The translations under genes were made by a program, and so were the position numbers. Below the pieces are notes generated by a model. It was not told the origin of the DNA. It did no database searches and saw only the letters and a program-made list of their open reading frames with translations. From Paraflavitalea sp. CAU 1676 (lineage in GTDB: Bacteria; Bacteroidota; Bacteroidia; Chitinophagales; Chitinophagaceae), in contig NZ_JARHUJ010000004.1 of assembly GCF_029223285.1 (NCBI RefSeq), forward strand, positions 186,001-250,000: DNA of 64,000 bases, in the 5' to 3' direction. Shown here in pieces: positions 34,972 to 43,400 of the stretch (its first letter is position 1; each line of letters opens with the position of its first letter).

Positions 34972-36162
34972 TCAAACCTGCTGAGGCTGGAGCGTTGCTT
35001 TTCCTTTTCGCCTCGCCTCAATTACGTGTTGATAATGCTTTTTGGCCACCCGGGCAATGGCATCGAAGGATAGATGCTCCCGGTAATAATCGATGCAGGC
35101 CTGCGCTTCCGTCGCTAAAGGCCTGGCCATCGCAGCGGTGGCGGCCGCCAGGAAAGTCTCTTTGTTGCCGGGTTGCCACAATGCGCCTAGTTGGCCTTCA
35201 TTGGTCATGCGGCGAAAGCTGGGAATATCGGTAACAATTGGCACGCATCCGCAACGCATGGCTTCACTCATCGCATACCCACAACCTTCATAATGACTGC
35301 CCAGCACAAAGTAATCGGCGCTGTTGTAATACCAGGGCATCTGTTCATGCGGTATAGCGCCCAATAAGGTCGTTTGCGCATACAGCGAAGGGTGCTGCGC
35401 AATAAATTGTTTCACGGCCGTCTCCAGCCGGTTGTCACTATAGATCATATAAAGCCGCGACTGCGGGCGTTTCCGCAACAACAACGCAAAGCCGGCGAGT
35501 ACCGTCAGCGGGTCTTTGTTGTCATCGAGCCGGCCCACCCACAGAAATACCGGCGATCCCTGCATGCCGGTTTCCTGCCTCGCCACCGCCCGGTTGGCAT
35601 AGACCAGCGGCAGGTTTGCATCACGGCTGTCATAATCAAAAAAAGTAGTGCCCTCTATTACAGGCATCACCTTAGGGCAGGGGGCTTGCTTCATCAGCCA
35701 TTCGGCTCCTTGTGCATGCGTGGTAAAAAAGAACGCATCCGCCACTTTGTTGAGTAGGTTATGAATGGTTCGTTTCAGGCGGCCGGGTGACCGTCCGCCA
35801 TGATGTTGTACTACTATGGCTGTAGTGCGGGGCAATAAGCAACGAAGTACAAAGGTTTGCAGCGATAAGGTAAGGCTATGTACATGTACAACGTCGGCAT
35901 CCAGCTTTTTAACTTCCAGCAAAAACTTAAACGGCACCTGCCAGGCCCGCAGCTGACTGCTGCCGCCGTCATGGATGAAATAGTGACGGATATTGTTTTT
36001 CTCAAAATGCTCATCCTTGCCAAAGCGGGTCATGAAAATGCTTTCCACGCCCAGTGGCAATAAAGATTCGGCCCAGCCGGTGGTGGTATAGTACAGGCGC
36101 ACCAGTGCTTCCGCATCATCAATGCGATCGTCGTAATAATAAAAAATGTTCACCACCTTCAT
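34972..36162 (-). CDS. glycosyltransferase family 4
   Basis: A 396-residue GT-B enzyme. The N-terminal Rossmann half contains DADVVHVHSL and IVVQHHGGRSPG. The C-terminal half holds FLWVGRLDDNKDPLTVLAGF and the donor-binding E-x7-E region HYEGCGYAMSEAMRCGCVPI. It is a retaining transferase acting in the cytoplasm. It lies 6 bp after the neighbouring GT4 gene on the same strand, in an operon led by the ABC transporter gene. Confidence 0.9.
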   Translation of the reverse strand: MKVVNIFYYYDDRIDDAEALVRLYYTTTGWAESLLPLGVESIFMTRFGKDEHFEKNNIRHYFIHDGGSSQLRAWQVPFKFLLEVKKLDADVVHVHSLTLSLQTFVLRCLLPRTTAIVVQHHGGRSPGRLKRTIHNLLNKVADAFFFTTHAQGAEWLMKQAPCPKVMPVIEGTTFFDYDSRDANLPLVYANRAVARQETGMQGSPVFLWVGRLDDNKDPLTVLAGFALLLRKRPQSRLYMIYSDNRLETAVKQFIAQHPSLYAQTTLLGAIPHEQMPWYYNSADYFVLGSHYEGCGYAMSEAMRCGCVPIVTDIPSFRRMTNEGQLGALWQPGNKETFLAAATAAMARPLATEAQACIDYYREHLSFDAIARVAKKHYQHVIEARRKGKATLQPQQV

Positions 36163-36168
36163 GAGCCC

Positions 36169-37224
36169 TTATTTGAATAATTGCATAACGGTCCTGGCAC
36201 TATCATGCATGGAATGATACAGTATGCGTTCATGGGGCAGACTGGCATCTCGTAATAACTCCACTGCTTTCTGTTCCATTTCATCTGCATTGCTCACCAC
36301 ATGCCAATGCGCCACCGGATGATCGAAGGGATAACAGAAGCTGATCACATGCGCGCCGGCATACAGCGCTTCCAGGCATACCGTACTGCAGCCTTCGTAC
36401 CTCGACGTATGCAGGAACACTTTGCTGCGCTGCATCAGTTGCAGCACTTCTGCATGGGGAAGCCCGCCCAGCAGCGAAAGATGATCCTGCAATTGCAGTT
36501 CCCCGATCACTGCTTCCACTTTTTCCTTTTCGCGGCCCAGTCCGCAATGAATGGCTTTCAATGTCGGTATCGATTGTTGCAATGCCCCCACCACCTTGGC
36601 ATACAGGTCATATTGCTTCAGCGGTTCGAAAGAGCCGGCTGCCATGACGTCAATATCGCGGACAGCAGGCAGGGCGGCCGGAAACACGCGTTGGTCGATG
36701 GCATTGGGTACAAGATGCAAAGGGCGTACGCCGTGGCTGTGCTCATAGAGATCGCGCAGGGTGGCGCCCATAGCGGCCAGCTGGTGGCTGCGCGGACGAA
36801 TGTAACGAACCCAGCGGTTCTCCTTCTTAGCATCCTGACCGCATATCCAACTGATATGGCGAATGGCATGAAGCCTGCCAAAATACTGACCGATGAAGGC
36901 GCATTCTCCGCTCCAGAAACTGAACAGGCCAATGAGTTGATGATGCTTGCGTAAACTGCGCAGCGTAGCCCATACCTGTTGATACAACAATAATCTTTTG
37001 GCTTTGCGTTTATGGGTGCCATCGAAAGCCTGCACATCGATGCCATGCCATTGGTAAACGTTCTGGTGATAGGGATACAACAGCGCCAGCACAACGATCC
37101 GGGTGCCCGGGTAGTTCTCCTGCAAAGCCCGCACCATCAATTGCTGCGAAGGCACCCACCAGGTGGCCGATTCGTTTTCCGGAAAAGCCGGGGTGATCAC
37201 CACCAAGGTTTCGGGTTTATACAT
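36169..37224 (-). CDS. glycosyltransferase family 4
   Basis: A 351-residue GT-B enzyme. The N-terminal half is divergent (VVITPAFPENESATWWVPSQ). The C-terminal half is clear: MAAGSFEPLKQYDLYAKVV, HCGLGREKEKVEAVI, and the donor site SRYEGCSTVCLEALYAGAHV. It starts 8 bp inside the end of the ABC transporter gene, so translation is coupled. With the second GT4 it probably extends a lipid-linked glycan. It is shorter than usual GT4 enzymes but complete. Confidence 0.88.
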   Translation of the reverse strand: MYKPETLVVITPAFPENESATWWVPSQQLMVRALQENYPGTRIVVLALLYPYHQNVYQWHGIDVQAFDGTHKRKAKRLLLYQQVWATLRSLRKHHQLIGLFSFWSGECAFIGQYFGRLHAIRHISWICGQDAKKENRWVRYIRPRSHQLAAMGATLRDLYEHSHGVRPLHLVPNAIDQRVFPAALPAVRDIDVMAAGSFEPLKQYDLYAKVVGALQQSIPTLKAIHCGLGREKEKVEAVIGELQLQDHLSLLGGLPHAEVLQLMQRSKVFLHTSRYEGCSTVCLEALYAGAHVISFCYPFDHPVAHWHVVSNADEMEQKAVELLRDASLPHERILYHSMHDSARTVMQLFK

Positions 37225-38914
37225 CGAGTTGCAGGATTTTGTTACAAAATGAAAAACTGTCCTGGTGATGGGTGATCAGGATCACCATCTTACCGTTTTC
37301 AGTGAGGTGCCTGAAATGTTGCAACAGGGTCAGTTCCGATGACTGGTCAAGTTCATTGAAAGGCTCGTCGAGTATGATGAGGTCGGCATCTTTGTACAAA
37401 GCGCGGGCGATGGCGATGCGCTGCCGCTGGCCACCGCTGATGTTGCGGCCCTGCTCGGCGATCAGTGGTCCCGCTTCCTGCTGTTCCTGCATCAGGTGGA
37501 GGAGTCCGGCGGCCTGTACGGCCCGGTGAAATTTCTTTTCATGATAATGGCTGCCATTGAGGGTAACATTGTGCTGTAAGGTATCGTGCAACAGGAAAGG
37601 CTGCTGTTTTACATAAGCGATCACGGGCCAGTAGCGTTTGCGTTCTTCCTTCGCCGTAGGCTGGCCGTTGATGAGTATCTGCCCGGCGTCGGGATGCAGG
37701 AAACCGAGCAGCAGGTTGAGGATGGTTGTTTTACCCTGACCCGATGGGCCCGAGATGCCCATGAAGTCTCCGGGCTGCAACGTCCAGTTGAGCTTGTGCA
37801 GCACCTGCTTCTGTCCGAAGTTGAAATGCACGTTGCTGAATTGCAATTGGTGAATGGCGGGCAGGGTAGCGGCGTCCGCTGCAGTGGTGGCCAAGGGGCC
37901 GGGAGTTGTTTTGTTGGCCGGTGTTTGCTCCAACAATTCTTCCGCAGTGTAGTAATAGGTTTGAACCTGGCCCAGGGTATTGAGAATTTTCACAATGCCG
38001 GGAATGATCTTGTACGCCGCGGCCATAAAAGCGCCGACGGTAATGATCGTTGCGGAGTTGGCGTAGCCGCTCCACTGTTGAAGGGCCAGCAAGATGAACA
38101 GGCCCAGCAGGGCAAACACTTCCATCATGCGGGCGGGAATGCCCTGCACGATCATCGTTTGGGCGAAGTGATGGGTGAATTGTTCCTGGCGTGCCATATA
38201 GCGCTCGAGGAAGGCGTGATTCTTATCGTAGATATTACTTTCTACAAACCCATGCAGGGCTTCCTGCAAATGCTGCAGTGCTTTTTCACTGCTGCTGCGT
38301 GTTTCGCTACGTACCCGGCGCAACCGTTTCTTCACGAGATAGGATACTGCGATCACCGGCGGCAACAACAACACGAACAGCAACAGAAACAATGTTGCAT
38401 TGAAGAGCAGGATGGCAACGATCGTCAGCGCGATCAGTACCACCTGGGTGATCACCTGCTGCAGGCCAGCCAGCACATGCTGACAGAAATCGATGGGCTG
38501 ATAACTGATGCGTCGAATATGCACCGACGAATCCACATGGATGAAGTTGGTATAGGCGCCTTCAAGGTATTGCTGCAGGCGCTGCCGGGCGAGGCGGGTA
38601 GCCACGCTGGCGACAAACCGGCATTGTGCGCGGTATACCAGGAAGCCGGCCAGGTTCTTTACACTAAACAGCAGCAGGCATATGCCTACCGGTAACAGGC
38701 TTTGCCGGTTTTGCAGCCAGGCTGGTAGCAGGCTGCTGGCCGGTGCGCCGGTGGGCGTGGCGTAGATCCTGATGATCAACAGCAACCAGGCCAGAGACGC
38801 TATATCGGCCAGGCTGATCAACAGATCGTATACTGCCAGCCAGCCCATCCGTTTGCGTTCGGGCGGGTGCAGGATGGCGATACTTTGCTGGATGATCTGT
38901 TTTAAGTTGGCCAC
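37217..38914 (-). CDS. ABC exporter, fused permease and ATPase
   Basis: A 565-residue half-transporter of the MsbA/PglK build. Residues 1-310 hold six membrane helices. The ATPase shows Walker A GPSGQGKTTILN near residue 388, Q-loop YVKQQPFLLH, signature NISGGQRQRIAIARAL and Walker B LIILDEPFNELDQ. Homologues flip lipid-linked oligosaccharides, lipids or peptides. Position at the head of an operon with two GT4 genes favours a lipid-linked glycan. The start is GTG at 38914 (MANLKQIIQQSIAIL), with no better ATG nearby. Confidence 0.93.
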   Translation of the reverse strand: MANLKQIIQQSIAILHPPERKRMGWLAVYDLLISLADIASLAWLLLIIRIYATPTGAPASSLLPAWLQNRQSLLPVGICLLLFSVKNLAGFLVYRAQCRFVASVATRLARQRLQQYLEGAYTNFIHVDSSVHIRRISYQPIDFCQHVLAGLQQVITQVVLIALTIVAILLFNATLFLLLFVLLLPPVIAVSYLVKKRLRRVRSETRSSSEKALQHLQEALHGFVESNIYDKNHAFLERYMARQEQFTHHFAQTMIVQGIPARMMEVFALLGLFILLALQQWSGYANSATIITVGAFMAAAYKIIPGIVKILNTLGQVQTYYYTAEELLEQTPANKTTPGPLATTAADAATLPAIHQLQFSNVHFNFGQKQVLHKLNWTLQPGDFMGISGPSGQGKTTILNLLLGFLHPDAGQILINGQPTAKEERKRYWPVIAYVKQQPFLLHDTLQHNVTLNGSHYHEKKFHRAVQAAGLLHLMQEQQEAGPLIAEQGRNISGGQRQRIAIARALYKDADLIILDEPFNELDQSSELTLLQHFRHLTENGKMVILITHHQDSFSFCNKILQLDV

Positions 38915-39411
38915 GATTTAGCGTATTGATGCTCAGCTTTCCATACGGGCAGCAGCACCACGGGGTTGCCTCTGGGCCGACAGCATTTACCTGCCGCCCG
39001 ACCAGCCAGCTGTAAGCGTGCTTCCTCCCAAATCGACAGAAAGCACCTGCTGGCCCACCATTGATCTGGGACCATTGTCCGGATCGTGTTGGTTAGTGTG
39101 GCTTGGCCAGGTGTTTTTCTGTAAATTTTCCCAAACTGGGTAAAGGTGCTTTCTGCGTTTGCCATCGGAATACCTGCAATAAGTTGAAAGCCATCAGGCA
39201 GTTAACTGGTTTGTTTTCCAGCCTCATTACCAGGCTCCTTTACGATCCGTTAACAAACAACCGTCGTTCCCCGTCTTGCGATATTAGGCAGAATAAAATC
39301 AGCTAAAACGGTATAGTTAGCGATTCCGCGAGTATATTTGCATGCTGTACTTATTCGTTAGCCGAACTTAATAACCAAACGACAGGCAAGACCCAAAAAA
39401 TTGATTTGCCC
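38915..39411. other. divergent intergenic region with 12-bp inverted repeat
   Basis: The 497 bp lie between the ABC exporter and ROK genes. CAGAAAGCACCT at 39037-39048 is repeated inverted at 39144-39155, with a second nested pair (CACC...TGGCC and GGCCAGGTG ending before a T-run near 39115). A reverse open frame at 38902-39165 is low-complexity and unconvincing. Confidence 0.5.
39333..39340 (+). promoter_or_regulatory. candidate -7 promoter element for the ROK gene
   Basis: TATATTTG is an exact TAnnTTTG match. The expected transcript start near 39347 gives a leader of about 65 nt. A clear TTTG at -33 is missing. Confidence 0.45.
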
Positions 39412-40284
39412 ATGAACAATCCCTTAGTGGCCGGTGTCGATATCGGCGGCTCGCACATCACGGCGGCCCTGGTCGACCTGGAGGTCCGGAGTGTATTACC
39501 TGCCTTTTCTGCCCGCAAGCATATTAATGCTCAGGAAGACGCTGCCAGCATTGTGAACGATTGGTGCGAAGCCATCGTGGAAGTATTTGCCTCCCAGCCC
39601 GCCATGCCCCGTAGAGTAGGCATTGCCATGCCCGGTCCCTTCGACTATGAAAATGGTATTTCTTTCATTAAGGATCAAAACAAATACCAGTCGCTTTATG
39701 GCCTCAATGTAAAAGAGATGATGGCCGAACGCCTGGGCATCGAACCCGATCAGATACGCCTCATGAACGATGCCGGTTGTTTTTTGCAAGGCGAAGTAGT
39801 AGGCGGCGCCGGACGCGGTTACAAAAGCGCCATCGGCGTTACGCTCGGTACCGGTCTTGGCACGGCAACCTTTCACCAGGGTATTGCCAAAGATGCCAAC
39901 CTCTGGTGTGCACCCTTTCGCGACAGCATTGCCGAAGACTATATTTCCGCCCGCTGGCTCATCAATACCTACGAGCAGCAAAGCGGCACGCTGGTCGAAA
40001 ATGTGAAAGACCTGGTAGCGCTCATCCGCACTGATCCCCGTATCAAGGACATATTCAAAGAGTTTGGTCAGAACCTCGCTGCCTTCCTCACCGGCTTTAT
40101 CCGTGATAACAATCCCGAAGTGGTGGTGATCGGCGGTAACATTGCCCGCAGCGCCGAATGGTTCCTTGCGCATACCGAGGCAGCCTTGCTGGCCCAGTCA
40201 ATTGCCACACCGTTGCGCGTCGCCCGCCTGGGCGAAGATGCCCATATCATGGGTGCGGCCGGCTGCTGGATCGAGAACTTGTAA
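39412..40284 (+). CDS. ROK family sugar kinase-like protein
   Basis: A 290-residue protein from ATG 39412 (MNNPLVAGVDIGGSHITAAL). The ASKHA ATPase motifs are present: phosphate-1 GVDIGGSHITAALVD, NDAGCFLQGEVVGGA around the catalytic Asp, phosphate-2 IGVTLGTGLGTATF, and adenosine-site VVVIGGNIARS. ROK enzymes phosphorylate glucose or other hexoses. The zinc site C-x-C-G-x4-G-C-x-E usual for ROK proteins is absent; the region reads DANLWCAPFRDSIAEDY. It lies just before the hybrid sensor gene of the polysaccharide locus and could phosphorylate the released sugar. No DNA-binding domain is present, so it is not a ROK repressor. Confidence 0.86.
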   Translation: MNNPLVAGVDIGGSHITAALVDLEVRSVLPAFSARKHINAQEDAASIVNDWCEAIVEVFASQPAMPRRVGIAMPGPFDYENGISFIKDQNKYQSLYGLNVKEMMAERLGIEPDQIRLMNDAGCFLQGEVVGGAGRGYKSAIGVTLGTGLGTATFHQGIAKDANLWCAPFRDSIAEDYISARWLINTYEQQSGTLVENVKDLVALIRTDPRIKDIFKEFGQNLAAFLTGFIRDNNPEVVVIGGNIARSAEWFLAHTEAALLAQSIATPLRVARLGEDAHIMGAAGCWIENL

Positions 40285-40315
40285 TTTACCTTCACTTTAT
40301 ACGAACAAGCTGATT

Positions 40316-40356
40316 TGCACAGGTTATCTCATCTCCGGATGATCTGTGCAGATCAT
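40316..40356. promoter_or_regulatory. overlapping inverted repeats upstream of the hybrid sensor
   Basis: ATGATCTG-TG-CAGATCAT (40339-40356) has perfect 8-bp arms. TGCACAG (40316-40322) can instead pair with CTGTGCA (40344-40350). The two pairings are mutually exclusive, so this could be an operator or a conformational switch. Confidence 0.45.
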
Positions 40357-40437
40357 TGCGAACCAGATGGTTTGTGATTGTCAAAAAGACAGTTTTCGGC
40401 ATTCGGCCAAAAAGCTGTAAATTTTTGCCGATTGCAT

Positions 40438-43400
40438 ATGAGGAAGCTTGTCATTTTAGTATTACTCTGCACTACAGGCTGGTGCCTGCGTGCTCAAACC
40501 CAACAGTACCAGTTCTCCCGGATTGATATCAGCCAGGGATTGTCGCATAGCCAGATCAATACCATCATGCGCGACAGTAAAGGCTTTATGTGGATCGGCA
40601 CCATGAGTGGCCTCAATCGCTACGACGGGTACAATTTCACCATCTACCGACACAATCTCCACGACTCTACCACCATCGGCGATGATTTTATCGTACGTAT
40701 TTTCGAAGGGCCCGATAATACCATCTGGGTCGAGAACAGGAACGGGCTCAATGTTTTTGACCAGGCCACGGAACAGTTTAACCGCAATGCCTCTGCCTGC
40801 CTGGCGCGTTATGCCCTGCCACCGGCCTCCGTTACCAGCATCCTGCGCGACAGCCGCGGAAAGTTCTGGTTCGTAATGGGACAAGCCGGCTTGTATACCT
40901 ATGATCCCGCCAGCCGTAAAACTGTTCGGGTATTCCAAACCGATGCCATTGCCCTCAACCCCGTCTCCATTGGCGAAGACAACAAAGGAGATATCTGGGT
41001 GGTCTTCAACAACGGCCATATTGAAAAACTGGATGGCCGCACCGGCTCCGCCACTTTTAAGACAGACCTGCTGGGCTCGGCCACCCGCTTCGAACGGCTG
41101 CCGTATTCCTTATATATAGATGCTGAGAACGAATTGTGGTGTTTTGTGTCGAACGATCCCCGTGGCGTATTTCAATACAATCCCGCCACCAATACCTTGC
41201 ACCATATTACCGGCGACAGCGGTCCGTTCAGGCTCAACAACAACCTCGTAACCGGACTGCTGCAGGATAACAAAGGCAATATCTGGGTGTTTACCGATCA
41301 TGGCGGCGTTAATATACTCAACAAGAAGAAAGGTACGAGCCAGTACCTCATGCACAACGACGACGACCCGCGCAGCCTTAGCCAGAACAGTTTGACCACT
41401 GGTTACAAAGACAAAGCAGGCAATATCTGGGTGGGCACCTATAAAAAAGGCATCAACTATTACCGCGAACGTACGGCCAGCTTTCCCCTGTTCGATCACC
41501 AGCCTGCCGATCCCAACAGTTTGCCCTACAACGATGTCAACAAGTTCATCGAAGACGCAGCCGGTAACCTGTGGATCGGTACCAATGGCGGCGGCCTCAT
41601 CTATTACGACCGCACTAAAAAAACATTCCGGCAGTTCCTGCACAATCCCAGCGATCCCAACAGCCTCAGCAATAATGTTATCGTAAGCCTCTTCATAGAT
41701 CATAACCAGAAGTTGTGGATCGGCTCTTATTTCGGGGGGCTCGATTGTTACGATGGAAAACGTTTCACGCATTATAAACACAGCAACGATCCGGCCAGTA
41801 TTGCCGACGACCGCGTATGGGAGATCTTCGAAGATTCGCGTAAGGAGTTGTGGGTGGGCACGCTCATCGGAGGGCTCGACCGCTTCGACCGGCAGAAGAA
41901 TGTTTTCCATCATCACCTGCCCACCGGCGGCAACTCGGTGAGCTCGGGGTATATCGCCGCGCTCATGGAAGACAATACCGGCAAACTCTGGATCGGCACG
42001 GCCAATGGGGTCGATGTGCTTATTCGCCGGCCCAACCTGCCCGATAGTTTTGCACATTATTACAATACGCCCGGCAATGCAGCCAGCCTCAGCAACAACA
42101 ACGTGATCACGATGCTGCAGGATAAGAAAGGACAGATCTGGATCGGTACGCGCGATGGGCTCAATCTCTTCGATCCGCGCAAAAACGCGTTCCAGATATT
42201 TCGCCGGGAAGACGGCCTGCCCGACAATGCCGTGCTCACCCTGCTCGAAGATGATGCGGGCGAACTGTGGATGAGCAGTCCCAACGGTATTGCGCATATC
42301 CAGCTGCAATATGATGCTCAAAAAGACCGGTACCTGCTGCTAAGCCACAACTACAATGAACTCGATGGTTTGCAGGGCACGGCTTTCAATGAGAATGCCG
42401 CCTATAAAACCCGCAACGGAGAACTGATCTTTGGCGGCGCCAATGGTTTCAATCTCTTCCATCCCGAGGCCATCAGGCCCGGTAAATTACAAGCGCCCCT
42501 CGCTTTTACCGACCTGCGCATCTTCAATAAAACGGTGGCCGTCGGTGAAAAGATAAACGGGAGGATAGTGCTTCCGCAATCCATTACCCAAACCAAAGAC
42601 ATTACGCTGCGCTACAACGAAAATGTGCTGTCGATCGAGTTTGCGGCCCTCAACTTTTCCAATGCCGAGCGCAGCAAATACGCCTATAAGCTGGATGGCT
42701 TTAACGAAGATTGGAGTTATACCGATGGCAGGATGCGGATGGCTACCTATACCAACCTCGACCCCGGCGATTATACATTCCGGGTAAAGGCCGCCACCAG
42801 CAACGATGTTTGGAACGACCAGGAGCTCACACTACATATAAAGGTATTACCGCCATTCTGGAAAACACCCTGGGCCTACGCACTCTATGTGCTCGTACTC
42901 GGCGCAATCCTTTGGTTCAGCCGCCATATGGTGCTGCAGCGGGCACGCATCCGCTTCCAGCTGGAGCAGCAAAGAAAAGAGGCCCAGCGTATGCACGAGC
43001 TGGATATGATGAAGATCCGCTTCTTCACCAATGTGAGCCACGAATTCCGAACGCCGCTCTCGCTGATCCTCGCTCCGGTCGAAAAGATGCTGCAACAGGC
43101 CGAAGACGAGGGGCAGAAAAAGCAATACAGCCTCATTCACCGCAATGCCCGCCGTTTACTGAACCTCGTAAACCAGTTGCTCGACTTCCGCAAAATGGAA
43201 GTACAGGAACTGCGGCTCAATACCAGTACAGGCGATATTATCAGGTTCACCAAAGACATTACCTATTCTTTTACAGACATTGCCGAAAAGAAGAATATCC
43301 GCTTCAATTTTCATTCCGCAGTCGATCGCTTCTTCACCAGTTTCGACCACGATAAACTGGAACGCATCCTGTTCAACCTCGTGTCCAATGCCTTCAAGTT

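Noticed and set aside
38902-39165. Reverse open frame of 87 codons just upstream of the ABC exporter
   Set aside because: Overlaps the exporter start out of frame, random-looking sequence, crossed by the inverted repeats.
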